A DNA stretch of 61,248 nt from positions 1 through 61,248 of the forward strand of contig JAUMZL010000012.1 of NCBI GenBank assembly GCA_030528155.1, read 5' to 3'. This DNA comes from Aerococcus sp. GTDB lineage: Bacteria; Bacillota; Bacilli; Lactobacillales; Aerococcaceae. The position numbers and the translations under genes are program-made. Positions within the stretch are counted from its first letter, which is position 1. Every line of letters begins with the position of its first letter. This document shows positions 35,337 through 46,839 of this stretch, piece by piece. A model generated the notes under the pieces. That model did no database searches. It saw only the letters and a list, made by a program, of their open reading frames with translations, and had not been told where the DNA came from.

Positions 35337-36038
35337 ATGGCTTTTATCGAATTAAAAAATGTGACGCGCCAGTATGGAAGTGGCGAAACTGCAGTGTTAG
35401 CCAACGATCACCTCTCCTTTACGATTGAAGCAGGGGAATTTGTGGTGATTCTCGGGCCATCGGGAGCTGGAAAATCAACGGTGCTGAATATCTTGGGAGG
35501 GATGGATTCTCCTACCTCAGGTGAAGTCTGGGTGGATGGTGAGGATATTGCTACGTATGGTGAGCGGCAGTTGACAGCTTATCGCCGACATGCTGTGGGG
35601 TTTGTATTCCAATTTTACAACCTCATTCCCAACCTCACTGCGCTTGAAAATATCGAAATGAGCGAACAGATTGCGAGTCAGTCGTTTACCGCAACGGATA
35701 TTCTCAGTGCAGTCGGCTTGGCAGCACGCGGCGAGTCTTTTCCAGCAGAATTATCCGGTGGGGAGCAGCAACGCATTGCCATTGCACGGGCCCTCGCCAA
35801 AAATCCCAAAATCTTGCTGTGCGATGAGCCAACTGGTGCACTTGACGCAGAGACGGGGGCAGCCATCATGCAGCTACTAGCAAAGCAGGCACGTGACTAT
35901 CAGCGGACGGTGATTGTGATTACGCATAATCAGGAGTTCACCGTGTGGGCGGATCGTGTCATTGAGATTCACGATGGCCGCGTGAGTCGCACGCATCGTT
36001 TAAATCAGCGCAGAGCAGAGGTTGTGAAATCATCATGA
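35337..36038 (+). CDS. ABC transporter ATP-binding protein (MacB/LolD type)
   Basis: 233 residues. Walker [11 protein letters not shown] loop [16 protein letters not shown], signature [15 protein letters not shown], Walker [14 protein letters not shown] loop ITHNQ. The PNLT-ENI segment is typical of ATPases paired with FtsX-type permeases. The second ATG is chosen, with ATGAGG upstream. It overlaps the permease gene by four bases. The direct repeats in the leader are its only visible regulatory feature. Confidence 0.93.
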   Translation: MAFIELKNVTRQYGSGETAVLANDHLSFTIEAGEFVVILGPSGAGKSTVLNILGGMDSPTSGEVWVDGEDIATYGERQLTAYRRHAVGFVFQFYNLIPNLTALENIEMSEQIASQSFTATDILSAVGLAARGESFPAELSGGEQQRIAIARALAKNPKILLCDEPTGALDAETGAAIMQLLAKQARDYQRTVIVITHNQEFTVWADRVIEIHDGRVSRTHRLNQRRAEVVKSS

Positions 36039-38866
36039 ATAACCAGGGACATCAAACATTATGGAAAGACGCATGGCGAGAAATCTTACACTCCAAAGCG
36101 CGTTTTAGTGCGCTGATTGGCATCATCATTTTGGGAACAGGTTTTTTTGTGGGGATGCGTTCAGCTGCTCCTGATATGCGCATGAGTGCGAACCGATACT
36201 ATCACGACTATCAACTCGCTGATATCATGGTCAACGCGAACTATGGACTGAGCAATGAGGAAGAGCAGCTGCTGACGGCCATACCGGGGCTTCAGGTCAG
36301 ATCCTACCAGAGCATGGACGTTGAGGAAACGACGAAGCATCAGCTCTTCAAACTCTATCCTAACTTCAACGCAACCGACTCTCCCAACCAATTCCGCGTC
36401 ATTTCGGGCCATTTGCCTAAAAAAGGCAATGAAATCGCATTGGATCGCGAATTGATGACAGGTGCTAAAAATAAACAAGGCTATGTGATTGGCGATACGA
36501 TTGAACTGGCAACAGCCACTGACACAAGCCAAGACCGCCCAAAATTAAAAAATAAACAATACATCGTGGTTGGTTTCGTTTCAACGCCGCAATATATTGA
36601 TCGAACGGCGAGTCGCGGCTATACATCGCTAGGCAAAGGGACATTAGATGGTTTCGCAGTGGTTATGCCTGATCAATTTAGCGGTGGGGAACCCACAGGC
36701 TTTGCGATTAAGGTCGATGAGGTTAAAGATTTAGCGTATTATTCCAAGGACTATGCTGAGCGTATTGATCAGAAGATAGCGGACATTGAAAATAAACTCC
36801 AGCCGAGAGAAGAAGTCGTTTACCAGAAAATGAAAAAAGAGCTCGATGATGGCATCAAACAGACCACATCCGAGCTTGAGGAGGGAGAATTGGCCCTCAA
36901 ACAAGGGCAACAAGCCATCGATCAAGCCAAACGAACTTATCATGAGCAGTGGCAAGCTTACCAAAATCAACTAAAGGCCACTTGGAAGCAATATCCGACT
37001 GGGAAGGCACCAACAGCGCTAGCGGAACCGCTCATTCAAGCTAATGAGCAGCTGAAAAAGGCTAAACAACAGCTAGATAACCAAGAAGCTGCGTTTAATC
37101 AAAAGAAAAAGGATACAGAAGGGGAGCTGGCACAAGGTAAGGAAACCCTCGCTCACTTGAAGCAACAGCGCGCGCAACTGCCAAGCCCGAATTATCAAGT
37201 AACGACACCTATTGAGACGGGTGGAGTGAAGACTTATGGCGATAATGCTGACCGTATTTCAGCGATTGCTGCCGTCTTTCCTTGGGTCTTTTTCTTGGTA
37301 GCGACGCTGGTGAGTTTCACCACGATGACGCGGATGGTGGACGATGAGCGCACACGAATGGGGACATTAAAAGCACTCGGATATCGCAATGGGGAAATTG
37401 CCCTCAAATTTGTGCTCTATGCGCTCTCTGCCTGCTTGATCGGTGCCACCATCGGTATTGGGGTAGGCACATACCTCTTCCCTGCGATTATCTATCGGGG
37501 GTATCAGGAGATGTATGAGCTTCCAGACATCCATTATCAGTTCTATAGTGGAGAAATTTTACTCACGGTATCGATTGCCCTACTGACAACAGTAGGCCCA
37601 GCGCTTTGGACGCTGCGCCACAGTCTGCGCGCTAATGCGGCCACGTTGATGCGGCCAAAACCACCTAAGCGCGGACAACACATCTTCTTGGAACGTTGGA
37701 CGTGGCTGTGGCGTAAGCTCAACTTCATGATGAAGATCACGCTCCGTAACCTCTTTCGCTACAAAGGTCGTAATTTGATGACTGTGATTGGTATCCTTGG
37801 CTGTACCGCCTTGATGATTACTGGTTTTGGTATTTCTGATTCCATCAAAGGTTTACCAGAAAAACAATTCAGTGAATTAGAGACGAACGATGCGCTGATT
37901 ACCCTGCTGACACCCGCCACAACAGCGCAAGTCAATCAGGCGCTGACAAGTGTGAAGCAATCGGAAATCGTAGACGATGCGTTGCCATTGAGTGTGATGA
38001 ATTATCGTGTGGACACGCCAAGTGCCGGTGAGCAGACGGTGAACGTACGAATTTTTGACGCAAAGGCGCCTTATGCGGCCTACTACCGGTTGCTGGATGT
38101 CACGACACACCAGCCCCAGAAATTGCCAACAGATGGCGTGCTGATTTCCAATAAATTAGCACAGTTACTTAATCTGAAGGTGGGAGAAGCGATTGAATTG
38201 ACGGATGATACCGCTAAGCCGATCAAACTGCCAGTCAAAGGGATCGTGGAGAGTTACCTCCAGCACGATGTGTTTCTCTCGCGCGCCGTCTACCAACAAT
38301 GGGTAGGAGAGGTTCCAACGCCTAATACGATTTTTGTGCATCTGAATGATCAATCACCAAAAAAAACCACACAGTTAGCGGAGGAACTGACGGCGCGCGA
38401 TGAAATTGTCAATGTGACTTATACAAAGACACTACAGAATGCTTTCGATGATACACTGACCATTTTAGCGAGTGTGACAGTGGTGTTGATTATTGCCGCT
38501 GCAGCGCTGGCCTTCATCGTGCTGTACAGCCTACAGAATATCAACGTCTCTGAACGACTGCAGGAGCTCTCAACAATCAAAGTGCTGGGCGCTTATGCCG
38601 AAGAAGTGACCCTGTATATTTACCGGGAAACACTAATATTGACCGGCGTGGGGATCGCATTGGGACTAGCTGTGGGATACGCACTCACTCGATTTATCCT
38701 AAAGACGGTAGAGGTGGATATCATGATCTTTCCGACCCATATCAGCGTGTGGAGTTATGTATGGGCGGGGGGATTGAGTTTCTTATTCTCGGCCATTGTG
38801 ATGGTCATTATGCATCGCCGTTTGCGCCATGTCGATATGGTCGAGGCGTTGAAAGGGGTAGAGTAG
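36035..38866 (+). CDS. FtsX-like ABC permease with an extracytoplasmic coiled-coil region
   Basis: 943 residues, two FtsX units in tandem. After TM1 (about 25-45) a large extracytoplasmic part ends in a long coiled coil at about 245-390 (many Gln/Lys/Glu heptads). Membrane helices follow at about 410-520 (first FtsX core with ERTRMGTLKALGYRNGEIALKF), a further TM at about 580-605, a second extracytoplasmic domain, and a final FtsX core at about 805-935 (QELSTIKVLGAYAEEVTLYIYRE). Such permeases act as mechanotransmission exporters of lipids, peptides or antibiotics. Cargo unknown. Confidence 0.9.
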   Translation: MNNQGHQTLWKDAWREILHSKARFSALIGIIILGTGFFVGMRSAAPDMRMSANRYYHDYQLADIMVNANYGLSNEEEQLLTAIPGLQVRSYQSMDVEETTKHQLFKLYPNFNATDSPNQFRVISGHLPKKGNEIALDRELMTGAKNKQGYVIGDTIELATATDTSQDRPKLKNKQYIVVGFVSTPQYIDRTASRGYTSLGKGTLDGFAVVMPDQFSGGEPTGFAIKVDEVKDLAYYSKDYAERIDQKIADIENKLQPREEVVYQKMKKELDDGIKQTTSELEEGELALKQGQQAIDQAKRTYHEQWQAYQNQLKATWKQYPTGKAPTALAEPLIQANEQLKKAKQQLDNQEAAFNQKKKDTEGELAQGKETLAHLKQQRAQLPSPNYQVTTPIETGGVKTYGDNADRISAIAAVFPWVFFLVATLVSFTTMTRMVDDERTRMGTLKALGYRNGEIALKFVLYALSACLIGATIGIGVGTYLFPAIIYRGYQEMYELPDIHYQFYSGEILLTVSIALLTTVGPALWTLRHSLRANAATLMRPKPPKRGQHIFLERWTWLWRKLNFMMKITLRNLFRYKGRNLMTVIGILGCTALMITGFGISDSIKGLPEKQFSELETNDALITLLTPATTAQVNQALTSVKQSEIVDDALPLSVMNYRVDTPSAGEQTVNVRIFDAKAPYAAYYRLLDVTTHQPQKLPTDGVLISNKLAQLLNLKVGEAIELTDDTAKPIKLPVKGIVESYLQHDVFLSRAVYQQWVGEVPTPNTIFVHLNDQSPKKTTQLAEELTARDEIVNVTYTKTLQNAFDDTLTILASVTVVLIIAAAALAFIVLYSLQNINVSERLQELSTIKVLGAYAEEVTLYIYRETLILTGVGIALGLAVGYALTRFILKTVEVDIMIFPTHISVWSYVWAGGLSFLFSAIVMVIMHRRLRHVDMVEALKGVE

Positions 38867-38893
38867 GTCTGGTAAGGTGAATGAATAAAAACA

Positions 38894-38938
38894 TAAACAC
38901 GCTTGGCGGGTGGAGCGATACCGCTGAGCGTGTTTATT
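38894..38938 (+). terminator. Terminator of the ABC exporter
   Basis: AAACACGCTTGGCGG with CCGCTGAGCGTGTTT (two mismatches), then ATTTC; a moderate T-tail. Confidence 0.75.
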
Positions 38939-39106
38939 TCGTTTGGGAAAGGGATAGGTTGTGTTAACAACAGGGAATTATGAGGAACAGAAAAGTTAAA
39001 AAAGCGTGTTATAGGTATGACCACTAAAATTGTATGAGAAACGGGGGTGAGGAATGGGAAAGTGAAATTACTGCTTAGGGAATTTTCAGTATCTTTTATA
39101 AAATTC

Positions 39107-39135
39107 TTGCTCTTTTCTGGCGCATCCGCTATGAT
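39107..39135 (+). promoter_or_regulatory. Promoter of azlCD
   Basis: TTGCTC, 17-base spacer, TATGAT. The leader of about 120 bases contains CATGAGT (39169-39175) with ACTCATG (39199-39205). No T-box features were found. The stretch 38939-39261 holds no credible gene. Confidence 0.6.
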
Positions 39136-39261
39136 TAACACACTGTGCTTTCTCTCTATCCGTAAGCGCATGAGTCATACGGGAAAATCCTTCCTAATAC
39201 TCATGAGGAGAAGGGAAAGCAAAAGGAAAAAACAAACGACGATGAAGGAGGGTTTTCATTC

Positions 39262-40008
39262 ATGAAAAACGAAATGATCAATGGTTTCAAGGCCGCTATC
39301 CCGATCATGCTCAGTTATATTTTCCTCGGTGTCGCCGCTGGAGTGGTATTTCGCAATTTTGGGATGGAATGGTGGCAAGTCTTATTCTTCGGGCTATTAG
39401 TCTTCGGAGGAGCCTCAGAATTTACGGGGGCGGCCATGTTAGCCACTGGTGCAGGGGTACCGGAGATTATGATTACCATGTTATTATTGAACATGCGTCA
39501 AATTCTCTACTCTGTGACTTATTCTGCTTATACCGAGGGACAATCCACCTGGAAATCATTGGTATTGGCGGGAATTTCATCCGACGAAGCCTTCGCAATG
39601 AATACGGCCAAGTGGGAAGAAGCCAAGCACGATCCAACGAAATCATGGTCACTGAATGAAGCCGTCTGGACGGCCCTCTTTCCTTACCTTACTTGGGCAT
39701 TTGCATCCGTGGCGGGGGCGCTCCTAGGGCAATTAATCACATTGCCAGATCTTTTAACGGGTTTCTTGACGACGTCGATGTTTATTGGCCTATTGATTCC
39801 AGCACTGACGTCTCGTTTGACTATTACGGTAGCCCTCTTTAGTGCTGCCTTGGCATTAATCTTACAATTATTTATCTCAAACAGCATCGTGGTCATTTTG
39901 GTCACCTTAATCGGCTGCTACTTTGGGTATCGGTTGCAACTGCGCCAACAGCGTTACCTCAAAACGTTTGATCACCCATTCATGAAGAAGGAGGATGACA
40001 ATGGCTAG
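39262..40008 (+). CDS. azlC: AzlC family branched-chain amino acid exporter, large subunit
   Basis: 248 residues with the AzlC fold: N-terminal GFKAAIPIMLSYIFLGVAAGVVFRNFG, the GGASEFTGAAMLATGA core, NMRQILYSVTYS and SSDEAFAMN segments, and about seven membrane helices. With AzlD it exports branched-chain amino acids or analogues. GAAGGAGGGTTTTCATTC precedes the ATG. It overlaps azlD by 8 bases. Confidence 0.92.
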   Translation: MKNEMINGFKAAIPIMLSYIFLGVAAGVVFRNFGMEWWQVLFFGLLVFGGASEFTGAAMLATGAGVPEIMITMLLLNMRQILYSVTYSAYTEGQSTWKSLVLAGISSDEAFAMNTAKWEEAKHDPTKSWSLNEAVWTALFPYLTWAFASVAGALLGQLITLPDLLTGFLTTSMFIGLLIPALTSRLTITVALFSAALALILQLFISNSIVVILVTLIGCYFGYRLQLRQQRYLKTFDHPFMKKEDDNG

Positions 40009-40324
40009 AGCACTTTTGGTTGTTTTTCTCGGCGGCGCTTTCTGCATGTTGCAGCGCTTAATCCCAATGTTTATCGCGCATAGAGCGGAAATTCCGACGA
40101 AAATTTATATCATGTTGACCTACATTCCAACGACCGTCTTCTCTACCATGGTCGTGTTAGATATTTTCTTCTGGGAGAGGCATTTTAATCTCGATCCTTT
40201 CCTCAATATCAAAATTGCTGCGAGCCTGATTTCAGCAGCCGTTGCCTATTTCACTAAGAGCCTGACTTGGACTATGGTCATTGGCATGCTGTCGTTGGCA
40301 GGATTGATGCTACTAGCACAGTAA
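40001..40324 (+). CDS. azlD: AzlD family branched-chain amino acid exporter, small subunit
   Basis: 107 residues, four predicted membrane helices, with RLIPMFIAHRAEIPTKIYIMLTYIPTTVFSTMV near the N-terminus, typical of AzlD. The ATG at 40001 is spaced correctly from AAGGAGG; the one at 39995 is too close. It forms the transporter with AzlC and ends the operon. Confidence 0.88.
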   Translation: MARALLVVFLGGAFCMLQRLIPMFIAHRAEIPTKIYIMLTYIPTTVFSTMVVLDIFFWERHFNLDPFLNIKIAASLISAAVAYFTKSLTWTMVIGMLSLAGLMLLAQ

Positions 40325-40400
40325 ACCGGCATTCATTGGACAGAAACACAAAATATTGAACAAAAGTGATGCAATCGATGCACACTAACGATGTAACCGA

Positions 40401-40432
40401 AGCGAGGGATGAGTGGCCCTCGCTATTTTTTA
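40401..40432 (+). terminator. Terminator of azlCD
   Basis: AGCGAGGG with CCCTCGCT, loop of about eight, then ATTTTTTAT. Confidence 0.88.
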
Positions 40433-40479
40433 TAATAAGGGAAAGAATAACACGTGTTTGCGCTTTCGATTGCAGGGCG

Positions 40480-40488
40480 TGGTATGCT
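40480..40488 (+). promoter_or_regulatory. Extended -10 promoter of the GH73 gene
   Basis: TGGTATGCT, 37 bases before the start codon. TTGCGC 19 bases upstream may serve as a -35. Confidence 0.5.
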
Positions 40489-40525
40489 AGGACTAAGATA
40501 GACATAAATGAGGAAAGGATAGCGT

Positions 40526-41134
40526 ATGGCAAAGAGAAAGAAACCAAAGCGCAACCAGCGCCAGGAGCGGTTGTTGATGGCTCTGTGTGTGGTATTGATT
40601 TTTGTCGGCCTGCTACTGCATCCCAGTAAAAAAGAAGAAAAACCGCTAGTGACTGACGCTAAGCAGGCGTTTATTGATGAAATTAGTCAATACGCTATGG
40701 GCAACTACCCCGACAGCCATGTGTTACCGAGCGTAGTCGTGGCGCAGGCGGCAATAGAATCTGATTTTGGGCAGAGTGATCTCGCCAAAAATTACCATAA
40801 TCTGTTTGGTTACAAAGCGACTGCCAATGAAACGCAAGTCGTATTGCCGACTAAGGAGTATGTCAATGGCCAGTGGCAGACGATCCAGGCTCCCTTTAAG
40901 GTGTATGTGAATTGGCGGCAGGCGGTAGTGGATCATGGGATGTTGATGCAGAATGGGACAGACTGGGATCCCACTCTCTATCATGGGGTAACCACAGCGA
41001 CCAATTATCAAACCGCCTGTGTGGCCCTGGCGCGAGCAGGATATGCGACAGATCCCAACTATGCCAATAAACTGATCACTATCATTGAACAGTATCATCT
41101 TGAGACGCTCGATGAAGACGTATTAAATTGGTAA
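40526..41134 (+). CDS. Peptidoglycan hydrolase, glucosaminidase family (GH73)
   Basis: 202 residues. A basic N-terminus (KRKKPKRNQRQER) precedes one membrane helix (about 14-32, LLMALCVVLIFVGLLLHP) with no signal-peptidase site, so it is a membrane-anchored enzyme. The GH73 domain has VLPSVVVAQAAIESDFGQSDLA with the catalytic Glu, NLFGYKA, and YVNWRQAVVDHGMLM. It cleaves N-acetylglucosaminyl bonds in peptidoglycan. No cell-wall-binding repeats. It is a monocistronic gene. Confidence 0.9.
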   Translation: MAKRKKPKRNQRQERLLMALCVVLIFVGLLLHPSKKEEKPLVTDAKQAFIDEISQYAMGNYPDSHVLPSVVVAQAAIESDFGQSDLAKNYHNLFGYKATANETQVVLPTKEYVNGQWQTIQAPFKVYVNWRQAVVDHGMLMQNGTDWDPTLYHGVTTATNYQTACVALARAGYATDPNYANKLITIIEQYHLETLDEDVLNW

Positions 41135-41179
41135 TAGGTGACCATTTTAGGGTTAAAATTTATAATAAAGTACAATCTG

Positions 41180-41211
41180 GATTGATCAATCTGGTATCAA
41201 TAAGGTATAAT
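41180..41211 (+). promoter_or_regulatory. Promoter of the GntR gene with a palindromic operator on the -35
   Basis: TTGATC (41182-41187), 18-base spacer, TATAAT (41206-41211). The -35 lies inside GATTGATCAATC (41180-41191), a perfect 12-bp palindrome, a plausible autoregulatory site. Confidence 0.55.
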
Positions 41212-41340
41212 GTATTCGATAGACAAAGCTACTTTTTTTGTAGATATAGCAGGTAGTTGTAGCAGGCGAGCATTGTTGGCGAGAAGGCGGACACAATGAC
41301 TCCTTTCTCGGCTTGCCAAACTTGGGTGGAGGTTATGACG

Positions 41341-42000
41341 ATGGCAAAAACAAAGAATTATACAGAGAGAGCTTACGAATTTATCCGTGGGCAGATTGAC
41401 AACAATGTCTGGCTACCGGAGACGCACCTCAAAGAAATTGAGATCGCCGAAAATTTGGGAATCAGTCGCACACCCGTGAGACGCGCGATGAATCGCCTCA
41501 AAGATGAGGGGTATTTAAATATTGAACCCTACAAAGGTGCGACGGTTGCACAACGCGATCTGACGTCACAGGCGGTGGTCGATCGTTTGCAATTTCTGGA
41601 ATTATTATTGGGACATCTGTTCATGCAATTACAAAACAAGGGTATCAATGTTGCCGGGCCGGAATTGGACCATATTTATGAGGCAATCCAAACTGCAACC
41701 GTTCAAGATGACATCCCAAACTACATTCGCTTCAAACAGCAATTTTTCAGCTATGTCGTGTCATTCAATGGGAATAGCTATTTCCGTCAAATTTCTCTGA
41801 CGACCTTCCAATGCCTGAATCAGTTATGGATACAGGCGGAGCCTCTCAAACGCAGTCAACACTTCAAATTTGAAAAGGAAAAAGGTTCCCTATTATTGGA
41901 ACGACTCGTTCAAGCCATCCGTGCCATGGACTACCCGAATGCCAACAAACAAGCGCGAATTTGGATTAACGAATTGATCTTGGAAGAGGTCAATTGTTAA
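41341..42000 (+). CDS. GntR family transcriptional regulator (FCD/FadR type)
   Basis: 219 residues. N-terminal winged helix (YTERAYEFIRGQIDNNVWLPETHLKEIEIAENLGISRTPVRRAMNRLKDEGYLNIEPYKGATVA) and an all-helical FCD-type ligand domain from about 85 onwards. The metal-binding His residues of FCD are not obvious (only HIYEAI and FKQQFFSYV), so the ligand site may be altered. ATG 41341 is chosen by spacing from GGTGGAGG. No neighbouring metabolic gene suggests its ligand; the gene stands alone between promoter and terminator. Confidence 0.88.
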   Translation: MAKTKNYTERAYEFIRGQIDNNVWLPETHLKEIEIAENLGISRTPVRRAMNRLKDEGYLNIEPYKGATVAQRDLTSQAVVDRLQFLELLLGHLFMQLQNKGINVAGPELDHIYEAIQTATVQDDIPNYIRFKQQFFSYVVSFNGNSYFRQISLTTFQCLNQLWIQAEPLKRSQHFKFEKEKGSLLLERLVQAIRAMDYPNANKQARIWINELILEEVNC

Positions 42001-42018
42001 TTCATCCTATGTATCAGC

Positions 42019-42056
42019 AGGAGATGCCTTCTATAGGAAAGGGTGTCTCCTTTTTT
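42019..42056 (+). terminator. Terminator of the GntR gene
   Basis: AGGAGATGCC with GGGTGTCTCCT-type complement, then TTTTTT. Confidence 0.85.
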
Positions 42057-42166
42057 ATTGGTTGAGGAAAGGCGTCATTTGCTGGATTTAAAAAATGTGC
42101 CCTTCTACTCCCCTCCAGCGGTGAATGATAAGGAGGGGGCGCCTTGAAAAGAGTAAAGAGGGAAAT

Positions 42167-42260
42167 TTGAATGGGCGCAAGCGAAATGATAGACTAATGA
42201 AGCATTGAGCGGTTCATGTCTCACCCTATCCTCGGCTGCCTTTTTAGCAGGCGAGTTTTT
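42167..42260 (+). promoter_or_regulatory. Promoter and attenuator-like hairpin upstream of pcrA
   Basis: TTGAAT, 17-base spacer, TAGACT (42190-42195). The leader has CTCGGCTGC (42231-42239) pairing with GCAGGCGAG (42247-42255, one mismatch) directly followed by TTTTT. Flanking CTCACC (about 42220) and GGTGAG (42261) form an outer repeat. It may regulate the pcrA-ligA-camS transcript. Confidence 0.5.
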
Positions 42261-42296
42261 GGTGAGGGATGATACCGACAGAAACGGAGGAACAGC

Positions 42297-44750
42297 ATGC
42301 CGTCAACTCTAGAGTTACTCAAATCATTGAATCCTAAACAAAAAGAAGCCGTACAAACCACAGAAGGGCCTGTCTTGATTATGGCGGGCGCCGGCAGTGG
42401 GAAGACCCGCGTATTAACGTATCGTATGGCCTATATCTTAGAAGAAAAGAATGTCAATCCGTGGAATTTATTGGCGATCACCTTTACCAATAAGGCTGCC
42501 AATGAGATGCGAGAACGCGTGGGGCAGCTGGTTGGAGAGGCAGCCGCTGATATGTGGGTATCCACCTTCCATTCGATGTGTGTGCGTATCCTCAGACGTG
42601 AGGCGGAAGCATTAGGACTGTCACGCCAATTCACGATTGCTGACCCGGCAGAGCAACAAACCCTGATCAAACGGGTGTTGAAGGATTTGAATATCGACAA
42701 AGACCGCTTCAAGCCACGAATGGTTCTCGGTAAGATTTCGGATGCCAAAAACAATATGGAAACACCGGCTGATTATCGCATGAATCACAGCGGGTATGTT
42801 GAAGATATCATAGCGGACTGCTATGAGGCTTATCAAAAAGCCCTCCAGGCGTCAGAGTCATTGGATTTTGATGACTTGATCATGCGTACGGTGCAACTCT
42901 TTGAACAGCAGCCAGAAGTATTGAAATTCTATCAACAAAAATTCCAATATATTCATGTGGATGAATATCAGGACACCAATGAAGCTCAATACCAGCTAGT
43001 GAAATTACTGGGTGGGTACTATCAGAACGTCTGCGTGGTCGGTGATGCCGATCAGAGTATTTATGGTTGGCGCGGTGCCAACATGCAGAATATCCTCGAT
43101 TTCGAGCAGGACTATCCTAAAGCACAAGTCATCCTCCTCGAACAGAATTATCGTTCCACTAAGCGCATTTTGAGTGCTGCAAATGCAGTGATAAAAAATA
43201 ACGAAAATCGTAAGGCAAAGAAGCTGTGGACAGATAATCAAGAAGGGGAAAAGGTGACCTATTACCAAGCCCTGAATGAGAGCGATGAGACGAGATTCAT
43301 CGTTGAACGGATTAATGAATTACGAGGCAATAACCGCCATACGTATAATGATTTTGCCGTGCTGTACCGCACGAATGCGCAGTCTCGTACCGTTGAAGAA
43401 GCTTTTATGACAGCGCGTATCCCGTACCGCATTGTCGGCGGGTTGAAATTCTACGATCGCAAAGAAATCAAGGACATCATGGCGTATTTGCGTTTACTGG
43501 TGAATCCTAACGATAATTTGAGTTTCAACCGCATCATCAACGTACCGAAGCGTGGGGTCGGGCCAGGAACCATCGATAAACTGCGCCAATTCGCGAATCA
43601 GAAACAATATTCATTGCTCGAAGCGGCGGCAGTGGTTGATCAAGCGCCGATCAGCGGCAAAGGGGCGACTTCACTCAAGCAATTTGCGGAAATGATCGCT
43701 AATCTACAGCGACAACGTCCTTACTTTACTGTGACAGATATTGTCAAAGAAGTGCTCGATCAGTCCGGTTATCGTAAGGATCTCACGCAACAGAAGACGT
43801 TGGAATCGGAAACGCGCCTCGAGAATATCGATGAATTTCTGTCGGTGACGCGCGAATTCGATCAACGCTTTGATCAACAAAATGACGATGCCTTAGCGTT
43901 CACGCCGGAAGAAGAAGCGCGCCATGAGGCTATTGAACTCAATCCAACCGCACCAGAAGAGATAGAGTCAACCGCAGACTTTGTGAATGTAGAACTATTC
44001 AGCGATCCGGAAATTGCTAGAGTGCGCCCGCTCAGTGAGGTTGTGAATAATCCCAAAGATCCACTGACCGTATTCTTAACGGAACTTTCGCTCGATCAAG
44101 AGAGTAACGAAGACGATGCAGAAACGGCGGGAGCCCAGGTGACTCTAATGACGCTGCATGCGGCGAAAGGGCTGGAATTTCCAGTCGTATTTATGGTCGG
44201 CATGGAAGAAGGGATCTTTCCGTTAGCACGTGCTAACGAGGACGAGGATGAACTCGAAGAAGAGCGGCGTTTGGCATACGTTGGGATCACACGAGCAGAG
44301 GAGAAGCTTTTCTTGACTAGCGCTAGACAGCGCCTCTTGTACGGTCAACAAAAGTACAACCCGATGTCGCGTTTTATCGTGGAAATCGGCGAGGAAGATT
44401 TGGAAACAAAGGCAAGTGAAGAACGCCTCGGCCAGTATCATTCCGGTATGCACGCCCGTAAACAGCAATTTTTCCAAAACCATCACGTGGGCGGCCGCAA
44501 TGGTAGAAAATTAGGCAAAGCAGAAGAAAAACGTTCGATATTTGCCAAACAAGCGACCTCTAAAGCAACAGCGACGCCACCTGAACAAACAAGCTGGGCA
44601 GTTGGAGACAAGGCCCAGCACAAGAAGTGGGGCATTGGCACAGTAGTAGAGGTTACTGGGTCAGGCGATCAGTTAGAACTCACCGTTGCCTTTCCAAAAC
44701 AGGGCGTGAAACATTTAATTGCGGCTTTTGCGCCGATTACGAAGGCATAA
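42297..44750 (+). CDS. pcrA: ATP-dependent DNA helicase PcrA
   Basis: 817 residues, superfamily 1 UvrD/PcrA. Walker A AGAGSGKTR, motif Ia ITFTNKAANEMRERV, motif II DEYQDTN, motif III GDADQSIYGWRGA, motif IV LEQNYRST, motif V TLHAAKGLEFPVVF, motif VI EERRLAYVGITRAE. An acidic insert at about 530-580 lies in domain 2B. The C-terminal 45 residues form the Tudor-like domain (WAVGDKAQHKKWGIGTVVEV) that binds RNA polymerase. It acts in repair and in clearing replication-transcription conflicts. First gene of the pcrA-ligA-camS-gatCAB run. Confidence 0.96.
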   Translation: MPSTLELLKSLNPKQKEAVQTTEGPVLIMAGAGSGKTRVLTYRMAYILEEKNVNPWNLLAITFTNKAANEMRERVGQLVGEAAADMWVSTFHSMCVRILRREAEALGLSRQFTIADPAEQQTLIKRVLKDLNIDKDRFKPRMVLGKISDAKNNMETPADYRMNHSGYVEDIIADCYEAYQKALQASESLDFDDLIMRTVQLFEQQPEVLKFYQQKFQYIHVDEYQDTNEAQYQLVKLLGGYYQNVCVVGDADQSIYGWRGANMQNILDFEQDYPKAQVILLEQNYRSTKRILSAANAVIKNNENRKAKKLWTDNQEGEKVTYYQALNESDETRFIVERINELRGNNRHTYNDFAVLYRTNAQSRTVEEAFMTARIPYRIVGGLKFYDRKEIKDIMAYLRLLVNPNDNLSFNRIINVPKRGVGPGTIDKLRQFANQKQYSLLEAAAVVDQAPISGKGATSLKQFAEMIANLQRQRPYFTVTDIVKEVLDQSGYRKDLTQQKTLESETRLENIDEFLSVTREFDQRFDQQNDDALAFTPEEEARHEAIELNPTAPEEIESTADFVNVELFSDPEIARVRPLSEVVNNPKDPLTVFLTELSLDQESNEDDAETAGAQVTLMTLHAAKGLEFPVVFMVGMEEGIFPLARANEDEDELEEERRLAYVGITRAEEKLFLTSARQRLLYGQQKYNPMSRFIVEIGEEDLETKASEERLGQYHSGMHARKQQFFQNHHVGGRNGRKLGKAEEKRSIFAKQATSKATATPPEQTSWAVGDKAQHKKWGIGTVVEVTGSGDQLELTVAFPKQGVKHLIAAFAPITKA

Positions 44751-44766
44751 GTGATAGACACATTGA

Positions 44767-46782
<2,016 letters not shown>

Positions 46783-46839
46783 GTCGGGTTTCATGATACA
46801 ATGATTCAGTGTAATTCCAGTTGCGAAGGAGGATATCGC

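Noticed and set aside
38755-39171. A 138-codon minus-strand frame over the ABC permease end and its terminator
   Set aside because: Overlaps both a clear gene and a terminator; no family features.
39136-39261. T-box or amino acid riboswitch in the azlCD leader
   Set aside because: No T-box sequence (such as TGGNACCGCG) or specifier-loop features were found, only a 7-bp hairpin.
39047-39265. A 72-codon plus-strand frame before azlC
   Set aside because: It spans the azlC promoter and leader, and its basic, low-complexity tail is the ribosome-binding region. It is unlikely to be translated.
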